NCBI GenBank assembly: GCA_017992765.1
Contig: JAGOOA010000001.1
Location: 64,472 to 128,471, forward strand
DNA: 64,000 nt
Direction of reading: 5' to 3'
DNA from: Syntrophorhabdaceae bacterium
GTDB lineage: Bacteria; Desulfobacterota; Syntrophorhabdia; Syntrophorhabdales; Syntrophorhabdaceae
Part shown: positions 1 through 7,706 of the stretch, piece after piece
Layout: the number at the start of each line of letters is the position of its first letter
Position numbering within the stretch: the first letter of the stretch is position 1
Translations under genes and position numbers: made by a program
Notes under the pieces: generated by a model
Databases searched by the model: none
Told to the model about the DNA's origin: nothing
Seen by the model: the letters and a program-made list of their open reading frames with translations, nothing else

Positions 1-606
1 GAATTTATTCAGCATAGCATAGCATCCCTGGTGGTCGAAGCCTTCCCTTTCCTCCTTGATCGCCCCCGCCGGGCATGCGCTGACGCAGGCCCTGCATTGG
101 CCGCAATCGCTCCCAAGCGGCTTGCCCGTCTTAAGCGGCATGTCTGTCAGCACCGTGTTGTACCTCGCCTGCGCGCCGAAGACCGGGTGCACCAGGAGGT
201 TGTTCCTCCCTATCCAGCCAACCCCTGCGACCTCGCCGACCTTCTTGTGGGAGATGTGCGCCCTCTGGTTCTGCCAATCCACAAGCTGCGATGCGGCAAA
301 GGGCATTGCCTTGAAGCCCTTTCTCTCGATCTCGCGGGAAAGCAGGTATGCGATCATGTCGAGCCTGTAATTGAGCTGCCGGTAGTGGTGCAAGTAGATG
401 AGGGTAGGCCCATCTTTCAACGTCTCCAGTATACCTTTCGACAGTACAAGGCCGAAAGATATGGCAAACGTTAACCTCTCCTTTACAGAATCATCAATAG
501 CAACAAGCCCTTTGTCGTAAAGCGACATATCGCCCGCCCCGAAGATATCGACGTCCTGGCCTTTGAGATATGCGGCAATAAATTCAGTGTTCCTGTCAAC
601 GTTCAT
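1..606 (-). CDS. QueG-like 4Fe-4S protein, partial (cut by left edge)
   Basis: The first 202 residues of a minus-strand protein run off the left end of the window. It starts at the ATG ending at 606. Residues about 167-178 carry a ferredoxin signature CGQCRACVSACP followed by AGAIKE, and the region before it (VGEVAGVGWIGRNNLL) is the typical lead-in of the epoxyqueuosine reductase-like family. The usual partner 4Fe-4S motif would lie beyond the edge. Known members reduce epoxyqueuosine in tRNA, but many anaerobes carry several paralogues of unknown substrate, and a second member lies at 44218-45069. I therefore call the family and not the reaction. It lies just downstream of mnmG on the same strand with a 67-bp gap, so co-transcription is possible. 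Confidence 0.8.
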   Translation of the reverse strand, partial: MNVDRNTEFIAAYLKGQDVDIFGAGDMSLYDKGLVAIDDSVKERLTFAISFGLVLSKGILETLKDGPTLIYLHHYRQLNYRLDMIAYLLSREIERKGFKAMPFAASQLVDWQNQRAHISHKKVGEVAGVGWIGRNNLLVHPVFGAQARYNTVLTDMPLKTGKPLGSDCGQCRACVSACPAGAIKEEREGFDHQGCYAMLNKF

Positions 607-673
607 TTACCAACTCCGTAGTATATACAGTAAATAATTTGAAATTTGAAATTATATTTGAGTAATTGGTTAT

Positions 674-2557
674 TCACATTATTCCTTTCTTTTTAAAATG
701 TACCATCAGCGCCGTTATTGACGCCGGGGTAACTCCCGGAATACGGGAGGCCTGGCCGAGGGAAAGAGGGCGTATCTTCGTGAACCGCTCTATGACCTCC
801 CGCGACAGGCCTGATACCTCTTCGTACTTCGTATCATGAGGGATCTTGCTGTTTTCAAGCCTTTTCATCTTTCTGACCACGTCCTGCTGCCTGTCCGTAT
901 AGCCGCGGTATTTTACATCCAGCTCCACCTGATAGGCGATCTCTTCTTTGATCCCGTTCAGGCTGCCCTCGATGCGCTTCAGGGTCTCGATGGTAACGCC
1001 CGGTTTCTTCAGCAGCTCCCCGAGCGTTGCCGGGTTTTTAATGCCTTCAATGTTCAGCTCTTGCAACATCCTGATCGTTTCGCCCGTCGGCTTAAGCCTT
1101 ACCGATTCCAGGATGCGCTTTGCCTCATCGACCTTCGCCTTTTTTTCAAGGACCGTCTCGTACCTCTCCCTGCATACGGCGCCGATCCGGTACCCCTTTT
1201 CGGTAAGCCTCAGGTCCGCGTTGTCCTCCCGGAGCAGCAGCCTGTATTCCGCCCTTGACGTAAACATCCTGTACGGCTCGTCAACACCTTTTGTCACAAG
1301 ATCATCTATAAGGACGCCGGTGTATGCCTCATCCCTTCCCAGGCAAAAAGGGCCTTCGCCGCGAACCTTTAAGGCGGCGTTTATCCCCGCCATCAGCCCC
1401 AAAGCCCCTGCCTCCTCATACCCCGTCGTCCCGTTTATCTGGCCGGCAAGATAAAGATTTCTGACGATCTTTGTCTCAAGCGTTGGGTATAACTGCGTAG
1501 GATAAACAAAGTCATACTCAATGGCGTATCCCGGCCTCGTTATCTCGACCTTCTCAAGGCCGTCGATGGTCCGCAGCATTCCCAGCTGGATATCAAGGGG
1601 GAGGCTCGTTGCAAAGCCATTCGGGTAATATTCTTTCGTGTCCAATCCTTCCGGTTCTATGAAGATACGGTGCCTTGTCTTTTCGGGAAATTTAACGACC
1701 TTGTCTTCGATCGATGGGCAGTACCTGACCCCCGTGCCTTTTATCTTCCCTGTATAAAGGGGCGACCTGTCGAGTCCTGACCTTATGATATCGTGCGTTG
1801 CCGCTTTTGTATAGGTAAGATAGCAGGGCACAAGCCTGTTGTTGATCCGTCCGGTAAGAAAAGAAAAAGGGGCCGGCGGATCATCGCTGTGCTGCGGCTC
1901 CAGCTTTGAAAAATCTATCGTCCTTCCGTCCAATCTGGGACAGGTTCCGGTCTTTAGCCTTCCTATAGCAAAACCGAGCTCGCTGAGGCAGCCGGAAAGC
2001 CCTACTGACGGCAGGTCGCCCATCCTGCCCGCCTCGAACCTTTCAAAACCAATGTGTATAACACCCCGTAAAAAAGTACCTGTTGTAACGATAACCGTTG
2101 TTCCGTAAAACCTCTCGCCCCACTGCGTCTCAACCCCCGTGACGGCATCTCCCTCCACCAGCAGCCTCTCTACAATACCCTGCCGTATAGAGAGCCTTTC
2201 TTGTACTTCCAGCCTTGCCTTCATCCTGTGGGCATATCCCATCTTGTCTGCCTGGACCCGGGTTGCCCGTACGGCAGGGCCTTTCTTCATGTTCAATATC
2301 CGGAACTGTATGCCTGTAGCATCAATATTTCTTGCCATCTCGCCATCGAGGGCGTCGATCTCTTTTACCAGGTGCCCCTTGCCGAGGCCCCCGATCGCCG
2401 GATTACAGGACATGTAGGCGATGTGGTCGAGGTTTGTTGTGACAAGAAGGGTCTTGGCCCCCATCCGTGAAGATGCCAGGGCAGCCTCGCATCCTGCGTG
2501 ACCCGCGCCTATCACTATTGTATCAAAATGTTCCAACGTATAATCAACTCCGACCAA
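674..2557 (-). CDS. mnmG: tRNA uridine-5-carboxymethylaminomethyl(34) synthesis enzyme MnmG (GidA)
   Basis: FAD-dependent enzyme that acts with MnmE to build the carboxymethylaminomethyl group on wobble uridine 34 of tRNAs. The 627 residues are full family length. The N-terminal dinucleotide-binding motif [13 protein letters not shown] is at about 14-26, followed by the signature [21 protein letters not shown] around 52-72, a second family signature [12 protein letters not shown] in the last third, and a helical C-terminal domain. No ATG is available at the front. The TTG at 2557 gives the longest protein, while a second TTG at 2536 would give the conventional start EHFDTIVIG, so the start is uncertain by seven codons. 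The usual neighbours mnmE and rsmG are not in the window. Confidence 0.97.
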   Translation of the reverse strand: MVGVDYTLEHFDTIVIGAGHAGCEAALASSRMGAKTLLVTTNLDHIAYMSCNPAIGGLGKGHLVKEIDALDGEMARNIDATGIQFRILNMKKGPAVRATRVQADKMGYAHRMKARLEVQERLSIRQGIVERLLVEGDAVTGVETQWGERFYGTTVIVTTGTFLRGVIHIGFERFEAGRMGDLPSVGLSGCLSELGFAIGRLKTGTCPRLDGRTIDFSKLEPQHSDDPPAPFSFLTGRINNRLVPCYLTYTKAATHDIIRSGLDRSPLYTGKIKGTGVRYCPSIEDKVVKFPEKTRHRIFIEPEGLDTKEYYPNGFATSLPLDIQLGMLRTIDGLEKVEITRPGYAIEYDFVYPTQLYPTLETKIVRNLYLAGQINGTTGYEEAGALGLMAGINAALKVRGEGPFCLGRDEAYTGVLIDDLVTKGVDEPYRMFTSRAEYRLLLREDNADLRLTEKGYRIGAVCRERYETVLEKKAKVDEAKRILESVRLKPTGETIRMLQELNIEGIKNPATLGELLKKPGVTIETLKRIEGSLNGIKEEIAYQVELDVKYRGYTDRQQDVVRKMKRLENSKIPHDTKYEEVSGLSREVIERFTKIRPLSLGQASRIPGVTPASITALMVHFKKKGIM

Positions 2558-2880
2558 TTTTCTTCAAATCCCTTCATGCTATGATGGTGGGTTATTGCGT
2601 TAAAACGCTATAGTCTATCAGCTACGGCATGCGTTTTCCATTACTTCCTGACGGTCTTACAAAGTTTTGTGTTCAACTTTTTTGACGAACATGATACCAT
2701 TCTATAGCCACTTGTTACTGGTTGCTGGATGCTTGATACTGACGATCAGAACAGAAGATGCGAGGATGGGAAGATGCGAGGATGCGGTGCTGGTCGCTCG
2801 ATACTCGATCATCGATTATCGGTAATCGACGCTGAAGGCCGACTGCTGTATGCTGTCGGCTGGTTGAAAAGGAGGGGAAC
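2558..2880. other. 323-bp intergenic region between divergent genes, with repeat words
   Basis: This gap separates mnmG from the divergent gene at 2881. It has no convincing ORF. It holds a 16-bp tandem duplication (unit GAAGATGCGAGGATGG, about 2754-2785) and a repeat word of the type CTGGTCGCTCGATACTCGAT (about 2791-2810) that recurs near 38540 and 59113. The last bases carry the ribosome-binding site AGGAGGGG for the next gene. Promoters for both genes must lie here, but I see no strong consensus. Confidence 0.5.
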
Positions 2881-3138
2881 ATGGAAGAGATGGCTATTGG
2901 AAAGGTCGATAGGTTTTTTTCCAAGATCGGTGTTGCGGCGATCAAGATAACCGCCGGGGAGCTTAACGTTGGCGATACGATAAAGTTCAAAGGACATTCT
3001 ACTGATTTTGAACAGACCGTTGAGTCTATGCAGGTTGAGCACAAAAACGTCGAAAAGGCCGTGGCAGGCGACGACGTGGGGATCAAGGTAAAGGAGAAGG
3101 TAAGGGACCACGACACGGTGTACCTTGTAAGACCCTGA
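2881..3138 (+). CDS. Free-standing EF-Tu domain-2-like (translation-factor beta-barrel) protein
   Basis: An 85-residue protein with the pattern of domain 2 of translational GTPases: IGKVDRFFSKIGVAAIKIT, then GELNVGDTIKFKG, then TVESMQVEHKNVEKAVAGDDVGIKV, ending DTVYLV. In EF-Tu and relatives this beta-barrel contacts the aminoacyl-tRNA or ribosome. Here it stands alone without a GTPase domain. A strong ribosome-binding site (AGGAGGGG) lies before the ATG. Similar short proteins are usually annotated as translation elongation factor-like proteins, and no function is established that I know of. It is a complete gene, not a fragment, judging by its own ribosome-binding site and stop. Confidence 0.8.
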   Translation: MEEMAIGKVDRFFSKIGVAAIKITAGELNVGDTIKFKGHSTDFEQTVESMQVEHKNVEKAVAGDDVGIKVKEKVRDHDTVYLVRP

Positions 3139-3149
3139 TCAGCTCATAG

Positions 3150-3372
3150 CTGATGGCTATGGCAAATCGTATATCGTCATTCGTATATCGTATATCGAAA
3201 TACCAGGCAAACTCTGATGAAAGTCGTCAGCTTCACTTGTCATTGAGAGAAGTAAAGCGATATGGCGATCTGCGGATATAATCTATTGAATGAGATCGCC
3301 GCATTATTTTTTAACTATCTTGAATTTGTTTAGTATCACGATATACGAATGACGATATACGATATACTTGCC
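3150..3372. repeat. Composite MITE-like intergenic element (copy 1)
   Basis: Two perfectly complementary 22-bp arms lie at 3169-3190 and 3339-3360. Both are built from GTATATCG words around a distinct centre (CAT/ATG). Inside is a second, perfect 8-bp inverted pair GGCGATCT/AGATCGCC and a GAAGTAAAGCGATATGG-type word. A second copy of the same architecture lies at 59052-59315 with different but still complementary arm centres, and a diverged one at 35215-35446. No ORF is present. Confidence 0.65.
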
Positions 3373-3381
3373 TTTATTCAT

Positions 3382-3410
3382 TTGCTGACTTCTTTTTCAT
3401 ATTGTGCTAT
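3382..3410 (+). promoter_or_regulatory. Candidate sigma70-type promoter for the PhoU-like/CCA pair
   Basis: TTGCTG at 3382-3387 and TGCTAT at 3405-3410 are separated by 17 bp. They lie about 45 bp upstream of the ATG at 3454. This is a weak match found by eye. Confidence 0.3.
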
Positions 3411-3453
3411 ATAGAAGATACAGAAGCACAATTTCATTGAACGCGGAGGAACC

Positions 3454-4038
3454 ATGGAAGAAAGAGAGCTATTACAAAGGTTTCACGAGGTCCTCGAGGT
3501 CAGCCTTCCTGTCATCGAAAATGCCTATAAAGGATTTGTCACGCAAAAGCCGGCGCTTCTGAAAGAAAGTAAGGAAAAATTCAAAACGATCCTCGCCTCC
3601 AGGCTGTCATATGTAGAGAAGATAGTAGGAGATAAAGAAAAGGATGAATTCGAGAAAAAGTTTGTTTCCCTTCTGCCGCCCTTTCAGATGGTCGGGATCG
3701 CAATACAGAACGTCATCAGCAATATGGAGATAAAGGTCGAGGCCAACGTGCTTTTCAGCCAGAAGGGCCTCGATGAGATCAAAGAGCTCCTCGCAATGGC
3801 CTACGATCTGATGAGGGACGTCCGGGACTACACGGTTACAAAGAACCCCCACCTCCTCGCAAAGATCAAGGAAGGCAAAGAAAAGATCATTAAGGTAATC
3901 AACGACTTCTCGGTCGTTCATCAGAACAGGCTCATTACAGGCGTCTGCATGCCGAAGGCGTCGTACCTGTATCTCGACATAACCGAATCTATCAAAAGAA
4001 TCTCAAGGGGGCTTTCGGACTTCGCTGAAAAGGTCTAA
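3454..4038 (+). CDS. PhoU-like helical protein of unknown function
   Basis: A 194-residue, almost entirely helical and highly charged protein without membrane segments or catalytic motifs. The helix pattern and phrases such as MAYDLMRDVRDYTVTKNPHLLAKIKEGKEKI resemble PhoU-type helical-bundle proteins (phosphate-transport regulators and DUF47 relatives), but the match is by general character only. A good ribosome-binding site (GCGGAGGA) precedes the ATG. The stop codon is 3 bp from the TTG start of the nucleotidyltransferase gene, so the two are almost certainly co-translated. A link to RNA or phosphate metabolism is only inferred from that pairing. Confidence 0.55.
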   Translation: MEERELLQRFHEVLEVSLPVIENAYKGFVTQKPALLKESKEKFKTILASRLSYVEKIVGDKEKDEFEKKFVSLLPPFQMVGIAIQNVISNMEIKVEANVLFSQKGLDEIKELLAMAYDLMRDVRDYTVTKNPHLLAKIKEGKEKIIKVINDFSVVHQNRLITGVCMPKASYLYLDITESIKRISRGLSDFAEKV

Positions 4039-4041
4039 CCT

Positions 4042-5409
4042 TTGGCACTATCGGCCGACAGGCTAAAAGAAAATATTAAAGAGCAAAAGATCATTCGAGC
4101 ACTCCTCCCGGGGGATTTTTACGGCGAGGTGTATCTTGTCGGTGGGGCGATACGGGAGCTGATGCTGGGCAATAAGCCGGGCGATTATGATTTCGCGCTG
4201 TCGGACGCGCGGGACATCAAAACATTTGAATCTATCTTTCGCACCCCATCGTTCATACTCGGGAAAAAACCGATCCAGACGCACCGGGTCGTCATCAAAG
4301 ACCAGGTGCTCGATATTACCATCTTAAAAGGCACTATCGACGAAGACCTGAAAAGAAGAGATTTTACGGTTAACGCCATTGCGTACAACGTCAGGCACGA
4401 CAGTGTTACCGACACAGTGCAGGGCATTGAGGATATCCAGCGGAGAATAATACGGTATCCCGATGAAAACTCAATAGCCAATGATCCCCTGAGGATGCTC
4501 AAGGCTGTGCGCCATTTTACCATGCTTCAGGATTTTTCGCTCCACATTGACCTGACCCGATCAATTACAGAGTTGAAGCACCTTATCAATAACGTAGCGC
4601 CGGAGAGGGTCAAATACGAAATGGACCTGATCCTGTCATCGGCGAATGCCGCCTCCGGCATGAAGAAACTGGAAGAGCTGGGCCTCCTTGTTGAGATCTT
4701 TCCCGAGCTCTATCCGCTCAAGCTTTTAGACAAGGAAAAACAGTTCACGCTGGAGACCTTCGGGCACACAATAGACGGCTTCGGCTATCTGCACAAATAT
4801 GGGAGGCGGTATAATCTCGACGTAAGAGAGATAAAAAATGTCGGCTATTCTCTTCTTTTTCACGACCTCGGCAAAGCCGGCACTTTCACATATGACGAGA
4901 AGAAAGATGCGGTGCATTTCTTCTATCATGAGCAATTTTCCAGGGACATTTCTCAACCCATCATGGAAAGGCTCAAGTTCAGCACACAGGAGATGAAAGC
5001 CGTCCTCTCGCTCATAGAAAATCATATGAGGATATTTCTCATCAGCAATGACGAGTCCACTGAAAAGGCGCTGAGAAGGGTCGTTTACAAGATGGGCGAC
5101 CTTACCCCGTCTCTTGTTGTGCTCACCCTCTGCGATATGTATGGAAGCTCCGGCGGAGAGAACAACCCTTCAACCCAACGGGTGAAAAAGCGCTGCGCCG
5201 AGATCATCGAGATATTCGTCCAGTGGAAGAGGAAACCCCTGCCGAAGCTTGTTGCCGGGGGAGACCTCCTGCTGATGGGGTTTCCCGAAGGGCCTCTTAT
5301 CGGCAAATGCCTGAGCGAGATACGCGAAAAACAGGTCGCCGGCGAGATAGCAACAAAAGAAGAGGCGATGGAATATGCGAGGGAAAGGCTGATGGCAGAG
5401 CGCCCGTAA
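4042..5409 (+). CDS. tRNA nucleotidyltransferase / poly(A) polymerase family protein with HD domain
   Basis: Class II nucleotidyltransferase of 455 residues. Residues 33-51 hold the signature GGAIRELMLGN followed by the metal-binding pair D48 and D50 (GDYDF). RRDFTVNAIAYN follows around 105 and the RNA-binding head and neck region (DPLRMLKAVR) around 150. The second half carries an HD phosphohydrolase domain with HDLGK near 275. Known members add CCA to tRNA, add only A or CC, or polyadenylate RNA, and sequence alone does not separate these. The start is the TTG at 4042, three bases after the preceding stop. No ATG fits the conserved N-terminus. Confidence 0.85.
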   Translation: MALSADRLKENIKEQKIIRALLPGDFYGEVYLVGGAIRELMLGNKPGDYDFALSDARDIKTFESIFRTPSFILGKKPIQTHRVVIKDQVLDITILKGTIDEDLKRRDFTVNAIAYNVRHDSVTDTVQGIEDIQRRIIRYPDENSIANDPLRMLKAVRHFTMLQDFSLHIDLTRSITELKHLINNVAPERVKYEMDLILSSANAASGMKKLEELGLLVEIFPELYPLKLLDKEKQFTLETFGHTIDGFGYLHKYGRRYNLDVREIKNVGYSLLFHDLGKAGTFTYDEKKDAVHFFYHEQFSRDISQPIMERLKFSTQEMKAVLSLIENHMRIFLISNDESTEKALRRVVYKMGDLTPSLVVLTLCDMYGSSGGENNPSTQRVKKRCAEIIEIFVQWKRKPLPKLVAGGDLLLMGFPEGPLIGKCLSEIREKQVAGEIATKEEAMEYARERLMAERP

Positions 5410-5475
5410 GTCGTGAGGCGTCAGGCGTTAGGCGATTGAACCTCTTACCCCTTACGACTCACGCCTTACGGCAGT
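5406..5475. repeat. Imperfect inverted repeat of the GTCGTGAGGCGT word family
   Basis: The sequence directly after the nucleotidyltransferase stop contains TAAGTCGTGAGGCGTCAGGC and, about 25 bp on, the near-complement ACGACTCACGCCTTACGG. This can form an imperfect hairpin between two plus-strand genes. Related copies are at 6608-6668, 36640-36695 and 62578-62697. Confidence 0.55.
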
Positions 5476-5503
5476 TTCGTTACGGATTTCGTATAGGATG
5501 ACT

Positions 5504-6565
5504 ATGAAACGTTCCGTCACTTCACTTCCACTCCATTACGGAAAAGCCCCTCCATGGCTTTTCCAGAAGATGAAGCGCATAACCTCTGCCCTGACAGAGA
5601 TCATCCTTTTTGAATTCGGGCCCCATGAATTCCTGGAACGGGTTGCAGACCCGGTCTGGTTCCAGGCGTTGGGCTGTGCGGTGGGTTTTGACTGGCACAG
5701 CAGCGGTCTTACCACAACGCTCTGCGGTGCGCTCAAAGAGGGCGCCGCCCTTCTTGGCGAAGATATCCCCCTGGCCGTTTGCGGCGGGAAGGCAAAACGT
5801 GCGATCCGTACTCCCGAGGAGATAGACCAATATGGTCAAAAATGGGGTATAGACTCTCAATACCTTAAGACGATAAGCCGCCTTTGTGCAAAGATCGACA
5901 ATACGGCGGTTCAGGACGGCTACAGCCTCTACCACCACACCTTTATCTTCACGGTACATGGCGAATGGGCGATCATCCAGCAGGGGATGAACGGGGAGAA
6001 GAAAGATGCGCGGCGCTATCAGTGGCTGTCAAAGGATAACCTTGACATGACCTCCGAACCGCATACGGGCATAACCTGCGACGAGAGGGGGACGGTCCTC
6101 AACTTTGTTGCCGGCGAGAGCGCCGACGCCAGGAGCGCTGCCGTAAATTTTGCGGGTGAAAACCCCGATACCATGCTAAGGACATGGAAAGAGATCTCGC
6201 TTGCAATGCCGGAGCGACATTACATCTCCGCAAAAGATGTCAACGAGAAGCGCCTGCAAAAAATGTTCAGGCTTATTCATGAATCGCAGCCTGAGACCTT
6301 TAAAGACATTATCCAGCTGCGAGGCGTCGGGCCGAGAACTGTTGCCGCGCTTGCCCTTGTATCCGAGCTCATCTATCAAAAACCTCCAAGCTTCAGGGAC
6401 CCCGCCCGTTTCAGCTTTGCTCACGGCGGGAAAGACGGGCACCCCTTCCCTGTTGATAGAAAGACCTACGAAGGCTCGATAGAATTCCTGAAAAACTGCA
6501 TCGACAAGGCAAAGATGGGCGACAGGGACAAGCTGGACGCATTGAAAAGGCTCTCAAATGAATAG
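5504..6565 (+). CDS. DUF763 domain-containing protein
   Basis: A 353-residue member of the conserved family DUF763, found in archaea and anaerobic bacteria and lacking a known function as far as I know. Family hallmarks are the start KRSVTSLPLHYGKAPPWLF, the central block RRYQWLS and the end block in which HGGKDGHPFPVDRKTY stands out. Around residues 270-290 the sequence LRGVGPRTVAALALVSELIY is a helix-hairpin-helix-like motif, which suggests contact with nucleic acid. I prefer the ATG at 5504 because AGGA lies six bases before it. An in-frame ATG at 5498 is two codons longer. The gene stands alone between two repeat-filled gaps. Confidence 0.85.
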   Translation: MKRSVTSLPLHYGKAPPWLFQKMKRITSALTEIILFEFGPHEFLERVADPVWFQALGCAVGFDWHSSGLTTTLCGALKEGAALLGEDIPLAVCGGKAKRAIRTPEEIDQYGQKWGIDSQYLKTISRLCAKIDNTAVQDGYSLYHHTFIFTVHGEWAIIQQGMNGEKKDARRYQWLSKDNLDMTSEPHTGITCDERGTVLNFVAGESADARSAAVNFAGENPDTMLRTWKEISLAMPERHYISAKDVNEKRLQKMFRLIHESQPETFKDIIQLRGVGPRTVAALALVSELIYQKPPSFRDPARFSFAHGGKDGHPFPVDRKTYEGSIEFLKNCIDKAKMGDRDKLDALKRLSNE

Positions 6566-6716
6566 ACAGCTGTCAGCAGTCAGCACACAGCCGTCAGCAA
6601 CAAACCCATAAGTCGTAAGGCGTCAGGCGATTTAATCCCCTCACGACTTACGATTCACGCCTCACGGCCTTCTTTACGATCTCGATATACGATATACGAA
6701 CTACGATATACGGTTT
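6566..6716. repeat. Mosaic of three repeat word families
   Basis: Within 150 bp lie a partial copy of the 75-bp hairpin element (TGTCAGCAGTCAGCACACAG, about 6571-6590), an inverted repeat of the GTCGTAAGGCGT family (6608-6668) and a single CGATATACGATATACG arm (about 6682-6713). No ORF is supported here. Confidence 0.6.
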
Positions 6717-6779
6717 GTTGTGAGCCATGAGTTGCCTGGCTATTGACAAACAGAATGGAATAGTTACACTTATAAGACC

Positions 6780-7658
6780 ATGAAGAGAAGGGATTTCCTG
6801 AAGGTTGCCGTCGGTTCATGCCTGCTGGGCGGTATATACCCCGAAGCCTTCGCCCAGGCTCAATCTGTCGTCGCTCTCGCCGAAGGACAGGACTACGGGG
6901 CGATCACAAGGAATGTCGTCTCTGCGCTCGGTGGGATGCAGAGATTCGTAAAGCCCGGCAACACCGTTGTCGTCAAGCCGAACATCGGCTGGGACAGAAA
7001 GCCGGAATATGCTGCCAATACCCACCCCCTCGTCGTGAAGGCGATCGTCGAGGAATGTGTAAAGGCAGGGGCAAAAAGGGTCAAGGTCTTTGACATCCCC
7101 TGCAATGACCCCAGGAGGTGCTACGAAAACAGCGGCATCCAGGCGATCCTGAAAGGCCTCAGGAACGTAGAGATGAAGCACGTCGAGCGGGAACGATTTA
7201 AAAACATAAAGATCAACGGCAGCTTCCTCAAGGAATGGGAGCTCTACGACGAGGCACTGTCCGCGGATGTCCTCATCAATGTGCCCATCGCGAAACACCA
7301 CGGGCTCACGAGATTGACGCTGGGATTGAAGAACATGATGGGCATAATGGGCGGAAACAGGGGGTATATCCACCGGAACATGGAAGATGCCCTCGCCGAC
7401 CTGAACCAGACCGTCAGGAGCCGCCTGACGATCATCGACGCCACACGGATACTCCTCGATCATGGCCCGCAGGGCGGAAGCCTGAAAGACGTGAAGGTCC
7501 TCAACAGGGTTATCGCCTCCACCGATATTGTCGCCGCCGATGCCTACGCAACGACCTTCTTCGGCCTCAACCCCCAGGATATATCTACCACAGTATCTGC
7601 GCACAAAAGAGGACTGGGAGAGATGAACCTCAACAAGATCAAACTTATCAAGGCATGA
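6780..7658 (+). CDS. DUF362 domain-containing protein with Tat-type signal
   Basis: A 292-residue DUF362 protein. The N-terminus KRRDFLKVAVGSCLLGG is a twin-arginine-like export signal ending near ALAEG, so it probably acts in the periplasm. The DUF362 body shows VVVKPNIGWDRKPE, HPLVVKAIVEECVKAGAKRV, INVPIAKHHGLTRLTLGLKNMMG and a late DIVAADAYA block. No CxxC ferredoxin domain is attached. Members often neighbour ferredoxins, as here, where a membrane polyferredoxin follows 48 bp downstream. The biochemical role is unknown, and electron transfer is inferred from context. No clear ribosome-binding site precedes the ATG. Confidence 0.85.
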   Translation: MKRRDFLKVAVGSCLLGGIYPEAFAQAQSVVALAEGQDYGAITRNVVSALGGMQRFVKPGNTVVVKPNIGWDRKPEYAANTHPLVVKAIVEECVKAGAKRVKVFDIPCNDPRRCYENSGIQAILKGLRNVEMKHVERERFKNIKINGSFLKEWELYDEALSADVLINVPIAKHHGLTRLTLGLKNMMGIMGGNRGYIHRNMEDALADLNQTVRSRLTIIDATRILLDHGPQGGSLKDVKVLNRVIASTDIVAADAYATTFFGLNPQDISTTVSAHKRGLGEMNLNKIKLIKA

Positions 7659-7706
7659 GTATGCGATACCCCGCATTGATCGACGGGTATATATGACAGC
7701 GCGTTT

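Noticed and set aside
31..474. Plus-strand ORF of 147 codons at the left edge
   Set aside because: It lies opposite the QueG-like ferredoxin, whose cysteine motifs are convincing. The plus-strand product has no family character.
3150..3372. CRISPR-like array
   Set aside because: The repeats are inverted, not regularly spaced direct repeats, have no unique spacers of constant length, and no cas genes are present.
6743..6776. Promoter TTGACA…TATAAG before the DUF362 gene
   Set aside because: The spacing is 22 bp and the -10-like box is only 3 bp from the start codon, which does not fit a sigma70 promoter for this gene.
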